From contig CALWDJ010000025.1 in assembly GCA_944376655.1 (NCBI GenBank), positions 1-33,459 of the forward strand: a stretch of DNA of 33,459 nt. The letters are read 5' to 3'. Each line of letters starts with the position of its first letter. Within the stretch, counting starts at the first letter, position 1. The stretch is from an uncultured Clostridia bacterium (GTDB taxonomy: Bacteria; Bacillota; Clostridia; Oscillospirales; Acutalibacteraceae). Below are positions 17,787 to 25,707 of the stretch, piece by piece. The translations under genes were made by a program, and so were the position numbers. The notes below the pieces were generated by a model that was given only the letters and a program-made list of their open reading frames with translations, searched no databases and had not been told where the DNA came from.

Positions 17787-19099
17787 AAAAACTGTCTTTA
17801 AAAATTATTTCGGGTATTGCGGCTGTTTTAACGGCGCTTTACGCCTGCTTCGTCGCGCCTGTCGGCGTTTCGGCGGAGAAATATTCGGCGTCAACCGATT
17901 TTATGGCGGGAAAATACGGCATATTCCTGCATTATCTTTCGTCTATGCAGCTCGGCGGCAGCGCTCCCTTAAGCAGCTGGAACGAGCTTGTAAATTCCTT
18001 TGATACCGACGCTTTCGCGAAAAGCGCTGACGAGGTAGGCGCGTCATGGGTCTGCATAACGCTCACACAGTCTGACGGACTTTACTGCATTCCCATGCCG
18101 GAGCTTGAAAATATGATAGGCGGCTCAAAGCTCTCGACCGACCGCGATCTGGTGCTTGACCTTTATAATTCACTTGAGCCTTACGGTATAAAGCTGATGC
18201 TTTACTGGATACCGGGAGCTACAACCGGCAACACCGCAGTCGCCAAAGCGCTCGGAGCCGAGCGCCGCGTTTCCGGAGAGCTGGCGGGCGGTCAGAGCAA
18301 CTCCGATTATATGCTCAACTGGACGGTTGTGAAAAATCAGTCATCGCTTATGAGCGCCGTATCCGAACGCTACGGTGATAAAATATCCGGCTGGTGGATC
18401 GATGGCTGCTATGATTCCACCGGATTTAACGAAAGGGTTGCCGAGCAGGAAGCGGCGGCTCTCAAAAGCGGAAACAAAAACGCGGTTGTGGCTTTTAACA
18501 ACGGAACAAAGGCTGATGACTGCCGCTTTGAGGTTGAGGATTACTCGGCAGGCGAAATATGCCACCCCAATTCCATTGCGGAAACCGATATTTTTGATTA
18601 TTCGGCGGAGGGCAGATGGACAGAGCTCGGTTACCAGAAGCATTTTCTCACCTTCCTGGGCAGCAACTGGGGAACAGGCGGAACGATATACGATACCGAG
18701 GAGCTTGTAAAGCATTGCTATGAGAATATTCTCAGCAAGGGAGCGGCGCTCACACTTGATGTGCGTGTTTCAGGCGACGGAACTATTGAGGCAGACCAGT
18801 ACGCGCAGCTTGTCCGGCTTAATGAATATGTATCATCAATGCCGGAAATAACGCTTGATAATATTGTGGATAACAGAAGCGGGAGCGCCGGCGCAGAAAG
18901 CGATACGAGTGAAAGCTCCGAGAATACGGAGCCGTCGCAGACCGAAAATATAACCGATGTAAGCGTGAAAAACGAGAGTCCGGGAAACGGCAGCGTACTG
19001 CGCACTGTTATAATAATTGCCGAAGCGGCTGTTCTCGCGGCAGGCATGGTTTTGATAACGGTTATGCTTATAAAAAGGAAAAGAGCTGAAAGAAAATGA
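17783..19099 (+). CDS. membrane-anchored GH29-like glycosidase (fucosidase superfamily)
   Basis: Protein of 438 residues with a signal peptide (1 to about 31), a GH29-like (beta/alpha)8 domain (about 35-350), a Ser/Thr/Glu-rich linker (about 365-402), and a C-terminal membrane helix (about 405-430) ending KRKRAERK. GH29 landmarks are KYGIFLHY (44-51, His50 like the first fucose-binding His), FDTDAFAKSADEVGA (73-87), DRDLVLDLY, and GWWIDGCYD (203-211), where Asp207 fits the catalytic nucleophile position. The HHDG segment of true alpha-L-fucosidases is replaced by QSDG (96-99), so the substrate may not be fucose. The ATG overlaps the TGA of the 12609 gene, and its own stop overlaps the next start in the same way, so the three genes are translationally coupled. 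Paralogues are at 23254 and 25708. Confidence 0.7.
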   Translation: MKKLSLKIISGIAAVLTALYACFVAPVGVSAEKYSASTDFMAGKYGIFLHYLSSMQLGGSAPLSSWNELVNSFDTDAFAKSADEVGASWVCITLTQSDGLYCIPMPELENMIGGSKLSTDRDLVLDLYNSLEPYGIKLMLYWIPGATTGNTAVAKALGAERRVSGELAGGQSNSDYMLNWTVVKNQSSLMSAVSERYGDKISGWWIDGCYDSTGFNERVAEQEAAALKSGNKNAVVAFNNGTKADDCRFEVEDYSAGEICHPNSIAETDIFDYSAEGRWTELGYQKHFLTFLGSNWGTGGTIYDTEELVKHCYENILSKGAALTLDVRVSGDGTIEADQYAQLVRLNEYVSSMPEITLDNIVDNRSGSAGAESDTSESSENTEPSQTENITDVSVKNESPGNGSVLRTVIIIAEAAVLAAGMVLITVMLIKRKRAERK

Positions 19100-19839
19100 T
19101 TAAAATAGGTGTGGCGGATTACGGGCTCAACTGCTGGGACGGTGCGCTGTACGATTACAGCGACCGGCTGGCGATGCTTAAAAGTCTCGGCTTTTCGGGA
19201 ATAGAGCGTCTTGAGGCACGCACAGAAGCCGAGGTAGTCGAAACAGCCGCCGCAGCAAGGCGCCTCGGCATGGGCTTTGCCACCTGCCGGGGCGGCACAG
19301 CCGCGGAAACAATAAAATGGTCTTCCGCACTCGGATATGATTATATATGGGCTGAATCAAAAAGCGGAGAGCTGCCGGTTTTCTGTGAGCAGACCCGAAT
19401 TCAGGCGGAGGCTGCCGCTGAATACGGACTGAAGGTTTCTGTGCATAATCATCTCGGCCTTGCGGTTGAGAGCTCGGAGCAGTTAGAGGAATTCCTCAGG
19501 CAGTGCCCGCAGTGCGGATTGATACTCGATGTAGGACATCTGCATGCCGCAGGAGGCGACCCTCTTTATATCATAGATAAATATGCAGACAGGATTTCAG
19601 CGGTGCATATCAAGGATTATGTGATAAAAGACCCGAACGGACAGTACTGGTGGGACCGGATAAGATTCTGTGAGCTTTCCGCCGGAGAAATGGGCGGGCT
19701 TAATACGGAAATTCTCAAAGCACTTAAAAACGTGGGCTACTGCGGCTGGATATTTGTCGAACACGATACGCATCTGAGAAATCCCGCGGAGGATCTCGCG
19801 GTCAGCATGAAATTCATTGAAAAGGCGGGTGTGCTCTGA
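19096..19839 (+). CDS. sugar isomerase/epimerase-like TIM barrel protein (AP_endonuc_2 family)
   Basis: Cytoplasmic protein of 247 residues of the xylose-isomerase-like TIM barrel family. Putative metal and substrate residues are in VSVHNHLG (114-121; His117, His119), ILDVGHLHAAGGDPL (143-157; Asp145, His148), AVHIKDY (169-175; His171) and WIFVEHD (218-224; Glu222). No signal peptide is present. The ATG overlaps the preceding stop by four bases, and a Gfo/Idh/MocA dehydrogenase follows within five bases. Such pairs act on inositols and in breakdown of C-glycosides or 3-keto-glycosides, so the protein may be an isomerase, epimerase or keto-sugar lyase. Length is slightly below the usual 270-290. 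The exact reaction is not determinable. Confidence 0.82.
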   Translation: MIKIGVADYGLNCWDGALYDYSDRLAMLKSLGFSGIERLEARTEAEVVETAAAARRLGMGFATCRGGTAAETIKWSSALGYDYIWAESKSGELPVFCEQTRIQAEAAAEYGLKVSVHNHLGLAVESSEQLEEFLRQCPQCGLILDVGHLHAAGGDPLYIIDKYADRISAVHIKDYVIKDPNGQYWWDRIRFCELSAGEMGGLNTEILKALKNVGYCGWIFVEHDTHLRNPAEDLAVSMKFIEKAGVL

Positions 19840-19843
19840 TATA

Positions 19844-20926
19844 ATGGATAAACCGATAAATATAGGAATCGTGGGGCTCGGCCGCGCCGGAAACGGGATG
19901 CACCTGAATGAGCTCAAAAATAAAACGGACAAATTCCGCGTTGCCGCCGTGTGCGATATTATACCCGAAAGGGCGGAGCGCGCGGCTCGTGAGCTTTCCT
20001 GCAGGGTATATTTCAGTATAGAAGATATGCTTAAAGACAGCGAGGTTGAGCTTGCCGATATCGCGACCAGAACCATAGACCATTACAGACATGCGCTGGC
20101 GGCGCTTGAGGCGGGAAAAAAGGTTTTTCTTGAAAAGCCTGCCTGCTGCTCTTACGATGAGTTTTTAAAACTGGTGGAATATGCCAACGGGTCGGGAGAT
20201 ACAAGGCTGTATGTGAGGCAGAACAGAAGATTTGAGGCAGTATTCAATTATTTTCTCAATACCGTGCGCTCCGGACTGCTTGGAAATGTTTTTGATATAC
20301 GAATAAGCCAAATGGGCTATCAGCGGCGGGACGACTGGCAGACTTTAAGCCGTTTCGGCGGAGGACAGCTTCTTAACTGGGGACCGCATATAATCGATCA
20401 GGCGCTGGTGCTGTTAGGCTCACAGGTGAAAAGTATGTCTTCAGACTTAAAGCAGGCGGCTGCCGGCGGAGACTGTGAGGATCATTTTTCCGTTTATCTG
20501 CGCGGGGAAAACGGCAGGAGCGTTTCGCTTTGCATAAGCGGAGCGGCTGCGCTCGGTCAGGGCAGAAAATATGAGGCTTACGGCGACAGGGGCGCTATGA
20601 TATGCGAAAACAACCTGATAAAAGCCAGATATATAAATCCGGAGCAGATTCTGCCGGCTGTGGTGTCAGACCCCGGCACGCCGGGACAGAGCTTCGGCAG
20701 CAGCGGCACATTTGAAGCGGCGGTGACTCCGGAATGGGTCGAAACCGAAAAAACGATTGACACCGAGGATCTGAGCGTGATATGGGATTATCTTTATGAA
20801 AGCATAAGAAACGGAAAGCCTTTCCCGGTAACCGACAGCGAGGTTTTGTCGGTGATGAAGGTTATAAGCGCGGCGAAAGAGGAACCGATTGTTTTGTCCG
20901 GAGATATAGACTGCTATGAAAAGTAA
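19844..20926 (+). CDS. Gfo/Idh/MocA-family NAD(P)-dependent sugar dehydrogenase
   Basis: Cytoplasmic oxidoreductase of 360 residues. An N-terminal Rossmann fold begins INIGIVGLGRAGNGMH (5-20) with the G-x-G-x-x-G dinucleotide loop. The family signature EKP is at 97-99 (VFLEKPACC). The C-terminal domain contains QNRRFEAVFNYF, GGGQLLNWGPHIIDQAL (about 178-194, with the conserved G.H..D that usually holds the catalytic His) and EAYGDRGAM. The start is taken at ATG 19844, four bases after the previous stop; an in-frame TTG at 19817 would add nine residues but leave the Rossmann strand less terminal. It overlaps the next gene by 11 bases. It probably oxidises a sugar hydroxyl or reduces a keto-sugar together with the neighbouring isomerase-like protein; substrate unknown. 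Confidence 0.88.
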   Translation: MDKPINIGIVGLGRAGNGMHLNELKNKTDKFRVAAVCDIIPERAERAARELSCRVYFSIEDMLKDSEVELADIATRTIDHYRHALAALEAGKKVFLEKPACCSYDEFLKLVEYANGSGDTRLYVRQNRRFEAVFNYFLNTVRSGLLGNVFDIRISQMGYQRRDDWQTLSRFGGGQLLNWGPHIIDQALVLLGSQVKSMSSDLKQAAAGGDCEDHFSVYLRGENGRSVSLCISGAAALGQGRKYEAYGDRGAMICENNLIKARYINPEQILPAVVSDPGTPGQSFGSSGTFEAAVTPEWVETEKTIDTEDLSVIWDYLYESIRNGKPFPVTDSEVLSVMKVISAAKEEPIVLSGDIDCYEK

Positions 20927-23261
20927 GCCATATATCCTGAAATACAGCGTTCCGGCTCCTTTCGGAAACGAGGGGGCGGAGCGCTTCAGTACCGAAAATC
21001 CTGAAAATGACGGCTGGGAAAAATGGTCGCTGCCTGTCGGAAACGGCTTCTTCGGCGCCAGTATTTTCGGCAGAACTGAAACCGAGCGCATCCAGCTTAC
21101 CGAAAACAGCTTCGCCAATCCTATGAACACGGAAAACTGCGGAGCGGGTCTTAATAATTTAGCGGAAATATATATTGATTTCTTTCATAACAATCCGGAA
21201 AAATATGGGCGCGGACTTGACATAGAAAAGGCCGAGGCGTATGTTGAATATGATTTTGCGGGAGTAAAGTACAGGCGGGAATATTTCGCGTCCTATCCTG
21301 ACAGGGTAATGATTGTAAAGCTGACCGCCGGCGCAGAAAACGCTCTTTCGTTCAGATTAAGGGCGGAGGTCCCGTTTGTGCGGGATTATTGCGTAAAGCC
21401 GAATGACGGAATGGGGAAAACCGGCGGGGTTTCTGTTTGCGATAATTTTATACTGCTTACGACACATCTTGAAATGTACGATGTATACGGCGCGGTGTGC
21501 GTGCTCGCCGAAAGCAACGGCAGAATAACCGCCGACAGCGGAGCGCTGAGTATTTCAGACGCGGACAGCGCCGTGATTTACATATCCTGCGCCACAAATT
21601 ACAGGCTGTGTGCAGAGATTTTCACCGAATCCGACCCAAAGAAAAAGCTCAGAAATAAAAGCTATCCCACGGAACGTGTGATAAGCACGGTAAAAAAGGC
21701 GGCGGAAAAGGGCGCCGTAAAAATAAAAGAAGACCATTTAAAGGACTATAAAGGACTTTTCGGCACAGCTTCACTTGACCTTGGAGGCGAAGTGCCGGAA
21801 TGTACTACCGACAGGCTGCTTGAAGATTTCAGAAACGGCGGAGACGGCAGATATTTGCAGGAGCTGCTGTTTCAGTACGGGCGGTATTTGCTTATAGCAT
21901 CTTCGAGAAAGGGCGGACTTCCGGCAAACCTGCAGGGTATTTGGAATTGTTACGCGGACGCTCCGTGGACAGCCGGATACTGGCACAACATAAATATACA
22001 GATGAATTACTGGTTCTGCTTCGGGTGCGGACTTGCAAGGCTTTTCAAGCCTTATGCCGATTATTTTTCGGCGTACAGAAAAGCGGCGGAAAACGGTGCG
22101 GACAGCTATGTAAGGGAGCTTTTCCCCGAAAACTATGAGGGAGCCGGAAATAACGGCTGGTCGATAGCGACCGGAGGCTGGCCGTATGAAATACAGCCGA
22201 TAAATGCCGATGAGTATAATCATTCGGGTCCCGGGACCGGCGCTATGACCGCTATGCTTTTCTGGGATTATTACGATTTCACAGCTGACAAGGAGCTGCT
22301 TGCCCGTATATGTTATCCGGCTCTTTACGGCGCGTCGCTCTTTCTCTCGAAAATAATGGTCTGTGAAAACGGCGCGTGGCTTATTAAGTATTCCGCGTCG
22401 CCCGAGCAGTGGCAGGACGGCAAATGCTATCGTACAAAGGGCTGCGCCTTTGACCAGCAGACCTGCCGTGAGGTTTTCTGCGCCACGGTAAAAGCGGCGG
22501 AGATACTGGGGCTTGACAATGACAGTCTGATAAAAACGCTGCGTGAGAGAAAAGACAGGCTCGAGCCGTTTTTGTACGGTGAGAGCGGGCAGGTAAAGGA
22601 ATTCCGGGAGGAAAAGGAGTACGGCAGCATAGGAGAATATCACCACAGACATATTTCACAGCTTGTCGGATTTTACCCTGGCGTATTCTACGATAAGGAG
22701 GACAGCCGGCTTAGAGAAGCCGTGAAAAAAACGCTTGATCTTCGCGGTGACCGCAGCACGGGCTGGGCGACGGCGCACAGGATATGTGCCTGGGCGCGCA
22801 CCGGTGACAGAAAGCGAACCTCCGAGCTGGCAAAGACATTTATAAACAACTGTATTTTGCCGAATCTGTGGGATACGCATCCGCCTTTCCAGATTGACGG
22901 AAATTTCGGTTACTGCGCCGGAGTTTACGAAATGCTGATACAGTCGCACGGGGACAGTACCGAGCTGCTGCCGGTGATTCCGGAGGAATGGAGCGAGGGA
23001 GCTTTCTGCGGATTATACGCGAGAGGCGGCTTCAGCTTCAGTGTGAGCTGGAAAAAATGCAGGCCTTATAAAATTTCTGTTTATTCCAAAGCGGGGAAAA
23101 TGCTGAGGCTCAAAACAGGAAATTTGAAAATAGCCGGAATAAATACGGCGGACGGCGGACGAAAACCGCAATACAGTATAAAAAACGGCATACTTTCACT
23201 GGAAACAGTTGCCGGAGAAGAATATATTTTTATTTTGAAAGGGGAGGATAACGGTGTCTGA
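20916..23261 (+). CDS. GH95 glycosidase (alpha-L-fucosidase / alpha-L-galactosidase family), cytoplasmic
   Basis: Inverting glycosidase of 781 residues, the normal length for GH95. The N-terminal beta domain shows WSLPVGNGFFGASIFG (37-52) and ERIQLTENSF, both GH95 hallmarks. The (alpha/alpha)6 domain has LPANLQGIWN and HNINIQMNYW (357-366), with Asn358 and Asn360 at the expected catalytic asparagine pair. It also has SASPE (493-497, Glu497 a candidate general acid) and HPPFQIDGNFG (655-665, Asp661 matching the Asp that activates the asparagine). No signal peptide is present, so it should work on imported oligosaccharides, removing terminal L-fucose or L-galactose. The start ATG overlaps the dehydrogenase gene by 11 bases, and the stop overlaps the next gene by eight. 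Fucose versus galactose preference cannot be read with confidence. Confidence 0.92.
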   Translation: MKSKPYILKYSVPAPFGNEGAERFSTENPENDGWEKWSLPVGNGFFGASIFGRTETERIQLTENSFANPMNTENCGAGLNNLAEIYIDFFHNNPEKYGRGLDIEKAEAYVEYDFAGVKYRREYFASYPDRVMIVKLTAGAENALSFRLRAEVPFVRDYCVKPNDGMGKTGGVSVCDNFILLTTHLEMYDVYGAVCVLAESNGRITADSGALSISDADSAVIYISCATNYRLCAEIFTESDPKKKLRNKSYPTERVISTVKKAAEKGAVKIKEDHLKDYKGLFGTASLDLGGEVPECTTDRLLEDFRNGGDGRYLQELLFQYGRYLLIASSRKGGLPANLQGIWNCYADAPWTAGYWHNINIQMNYWFCFGCGLARLFKPYADYFSAYRKAAENGADSYVRELFPENYEGAGNNGWSIATGGWPYEIQPINADEYNHSGPGTGAMTAMLFWDYYDFTADKELLARICYPALYGASLFLSKIMVCENGAWLIKYSASPEQWQDGKCYRTKGCAFDQQTCREVFCATVKAAEILGLDNDSLIKTLRERKDRLEPFLYGESGQVKEFREEKEYGSIGEYHHRHISQLVGFYPGVFYDKEDSRLREAVKKTLDLRGDRSTGWATAHRICAWARTGDRKRTSELAKTFINNCILPNLWDTHPPFQIDGNFGYCAGVYEMLIQSHGDSTELLPVIPEEWSEGAFCGLYARGGFSFSVSWKKCRPYKISVYSKAGKMLRLKTGNLKIAGINTADGGRKPQYSIKNGILSLETVAGEEYIFILKGEDNGV
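23241..23247 (+). promoter_or_regulatory. ribosome binding site for the GTG start at 23254
   Basis: GGGGAGG lies six bases before GTG 23254 and inside the end of the GH95 gene. It is one of the strongest ribosome sites in the window and supports a GTG start with an eight-base gene overlap. Confidence 0.7.
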
Positions 23262-24204
23262 AGCGGCGGACAGATTTCTTGCAAAAAAATTCGGCGTCTT
23301 TTCACATTATTTGAACGGAATACAGAACGGGGGAGACAGCCGCCGAAACCCGAGCGGAAAGCGGACAACGTGGAACGGGCTTGTGAATGAGCTTGACACC
23401 GATAAGCTGGCTTATTCGCTCAATAAAATGGGAGCCGGATATTTTTTCATAACACTTATGCAGGGTACGGCGCAGCTTTGCGCCCCCAATTCGGCGTTTG
23501 ACCGGATATGCGGCACAAAGCCGGGTGAGGCGTGTTCAACAAGGGATCTGCCGGCTGACCTGTATGACTCGCTTTCAAAATACGGTATCGACCTGTTTCT
23601 TTACTACACCGGAGACGGTCCTCACCTGACTCCGGTCATAAACGAGCTTATGGGTATGCCCGAGCCGCGCATACCCGTAACCGAAAAATTTCTCAATAAC
23701 TGGTCTGAGGTTTTAAGAGAGTATTCCGAGAGGTACGGAAATAAGGTCAAGGGCTGGTGGATAGACGGCTGCTATGATTGGCTCGGGTATAACGAAAAGA
23801 CGCTTGCGTATTATGACCGCGCAATAAAATCAGGAAACCCGGACGCGCTTATCGCTTATAACTACGCAGGAGCGGCGGAGGGTCCGCTCATTCGTTCTCC
23901 GTATCCGGAGGAATATGTTGCGGGCGAGCGCAACGATTTTATCTGTATACCGCAGGGACGGTATATAGACGGCGCGCAGGCACACGTTTTCGCGCCACTC
24001 GGCGTTCTGCCGGAAGGATACGGTGGCGGAGCGTGGGCGTTTCCGGGCACGAAGAGGGACCGTGAATATATGCTTGATTATATAAAAAAGGTCAATGCCG
24101 CCGGCGCTACCGTTACGGTTGATATAGTTCTTTACAGGGACGGCGGCTTTGCGCCGGAGCAGGAGGAGCTGCTGACATATGTGGGAACACACCTGCAAAA
24201 ATAA
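23254..24204 (+). CDS. cytoplasmic GH29-like glycosidase
   Basis: Protein of 316 residues, essentially the bare GH29-like barrel with no signal peptide, linker or anchor. It shares with the gene at 17783 the segments KKFGVFSHYL (11-20, His18), LDTDKLAYSLNKMGA, STRDLPADLYDSL and KGWWIDGCYDW (166-176, Asp171 the candidate nucleophile). The HHDG fucose-binding segment of classical GH29 is replaced by MQGTA (69-73), even further from the family norm than in the two secreted paralogues. The protein lacks the C-terminal beta-sandwich common in GH29. The GTG start has a strong ribosome site, and the gene follows GH95 with an overlap, so the two probably act on the same imported oligosaccharide. Activity is inferred from fold only. 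Confidence 0.68.
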   Translation: MSEAADRFLAKKFGVFSHYLNGIQNGGDSRRNPSGKRTTWNGLVNELDTDKLAYSLNKMGAGYFFITLMQGTAQLCAPNSAFDRICGTKPGEACSTRDLPADLYDSLSKYGIDLFLYYTGDGPHLTPVINELMGMPEPRIPVTEKFLNNWSEVLREYSERYGNKVKGWWIDGCYDWLGYNEKTLAYYDRAIKSGNPDALIAYNYAGAAEGPLIRSPYPEEYVAGERNDFICIPQGRYIDGAQAHVFAPLGVLPEGYGGGAWAFPGTKRDREYMLDYIKKVNAAGATVTVDIVLYRDGGFAPEQEELLTYVGTHLQK

Positions 24205-24215
24205 ATGTTTGGAAT

Positions 24216-24231
24216 CGGATAAAATTATCCG
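24216..24231. promoter_or_regulatory. 16-bp inverted repeat upstream of solute-binding protein gene
   Basis: CGGATA-AAAT-TATCCG is a perfect six-base stem with a four-base loop, in the 55-bp gap before the solute-binding lipoprotein. It could be an mRNA stem-loop that gives the binding-protein message extra stability, or a regulator half-site pair. A related hairpin occurs at 33156-33173. Confidence 0.35.
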
Positions 24232-24259
24232 TTATTAAATTCTGAAAAGGAGTATTGCA

Positions 24260-25687
24260 ATGAAAAAAATATTTAGAAAAACCGTATGCGGTGTTCTGTG
24301 CTTGGCGACCGCGCTGGCTCTGGGCGCCTGTTCAGGCAAGGAAGCCTCAAGTGATAAGCCTGAAAGCGGTAATGACGGGGAAGCTGCCGCGCGTGTGAGT
24401 CAGGAGTTTCTCGATTCTCTTAACGGAATGAGCATAACAATAGCTTATCCGGATAAAATGAGAAATCCCGGGCAGAGCCCGATTGATGACGAGTGGCAGA
24501 TGACCGTCAACCGTGTTTCAAAGGAACTCGGCGTTACAATCAAAGAGGAATTTTTCACAAATAAGGAAAACGGAGCCTCGTTTATAACTGAAAGCCTTTC
24601 AGGCAATAACAGCGGAAATATCGAGGTTGTCTGGTTTACAAACGCGTTGCTCGGAGCGCAGAAAAACGCTTGGGCGGATCTTGACGCCGCCGCAAAGGAA
24701 GCGGGGATAACCCTTGATACTGACTGGGTGTTTGCGCCGACCACAAAAGCCTGCAATATCGACAATGTGCAGTACGGAGTACAGTATAAAACGCAGTTTG
24801 TTGACTTTGCGGCAATGTATTACAACGTAAATATGGTAACGGTGGACAATAAGCTGGAGGATCCTTATGAATTATATTTGAAAAATGAATGGACATTTGA
24901 TAAGTTTGAAGAGTACTGCAAAAAGCTCACTAAAACCGATGCGTCAGGAAATATAACTGTTTACGGCTGCCAGCTTCCGGCTACGGCGTGGGTAACTAAT
25001 TTTATTGACGCTAACGGCGGCTCGGTAGGCAGACTTGACGGGGACGGAAGATGGAAGCAGACTCTTTCGGACAGCAAGACCCTGAACGCATATAACTATG
25101 TATACAAATGGATGTATTCAGATAAATGCGTATATGTTCCGCAGGGAACATGGGATACCGCTTATCAGAATCTTTGGGACGGAAAGACCGCGATGGTAAT
25201 GGGAGCCTCTTCAGCCGCTACCGATTCCTACTTAAAGCAAAAGGACGAAGGCGGAATGGGAGTAGTACCGCTTCCAAAGGGACCTGACGCAGAGGATTAT
25301 TCGCTCAATTCCAGCGGCGGATTTGCATATGTAATACCTGTCGCCTATCAGAAGGACGCGGCGAAATATCTTTACGTCATAGATGAAATATCACGTTCAT
25401 GGTATGAAAACTTTGAGTCGGTTTACAGCGCCCAGCATTCGGCGGTTTTCAAGGATCAGAAATATTACGATTTCTTCTACAAACTTATGAACAACGATCT
25501 TCTTACCGATATTTCGGGGGCTGCACTCTCTCTCGTTTCGGACTCTTCGGGATACAGCTCTTCTATGCTTACGGTTGAGATAACCAACGGGGCTTCTCCG
25601 GCAACCGCCATAAGCCGTTTCGCGTCTGCGATGCAGAATGAAAATGACGATGTTATGGGAGATACACGGTATACCGGCTTTAACTGA
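24260..25687 (+). CDS. ABC sugar solute-binding lipoprotein
   Basis: Extracellular solute-binding protein of 475 residues, family 1 type. The signal peptide ends in the lipobox LGAC with Cys24, followed by a flexible acidic/Ser-rich linker. Domain marks are MSITIAYPDK (about 54-63), EVVWFTNALLG, AMYYNVNMV, NEWTFDKFEEYCKKLTK (about 210-226), DGKTAMVMGAS and GGMGVVPLPKGP (about 330-341). The ribosome site AAGGAG is at 24247-24252 before ATG 24260. It sits away from both permease pairs, behind a 55-bp gap with an inverted repeat and just before the dockerin-bearing GH29-like gene, so it may have its own expression level. It could feed the permeases at 10729/11630. The ligand is unknown. Confidence 0.88.
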   Translation: MKKIFRKTVCGVLCLATALALGACSGKEASSDKPESGNDGEAAARVSQEFLDSLNGMSITIAYPDKMRNPGQSPIDDEWQMTVNRVSKELGVTIKEEFFTNKENGASFITESLSGNNSGNIEVVWFTNALLGAQKNAWADLDAAAKEAGITLDTDWVFAPTTKACNIDNVQYGVQYKTQFVDFAAMYYNVNMVTVDNKLEDPYELYLKNEWTFDKFEEYCKKLTKTDASGNITVYGCQLPATAWVTNFIDANGGSVGRLDGDGRWKQTLSDSKTLNAYNYVYKWMYSDKCVYVPQGTWDTAYQNLWDGKTAMVMGASSAATDSYLKQKDEGGMGVVPLPKGPDAEDYSLNSSGGFAYVIPVAYQKDAAKYLYVIDEISRSWYENFESVYSAQHSAVFKDQKYYDFFYKLMNNDLLTDISGAALSLVSDSSGYSSSMLTVEITNGASPATAISRFASAMQNENDDVMGDTRYTGFN

Positions 25688-25707
25688 TAAAAACAGGAGG
25701 AGAAAAA

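Noticed and set aside
21771-22652. A 293-codon open frame on the - strand inside the GH95 gene
   Set aside because: It lies antisense to a clearly conserved GH95 catalytic region, has an Arg/Pro-rich composition typical of shadow frames and shows no recognisable domain.
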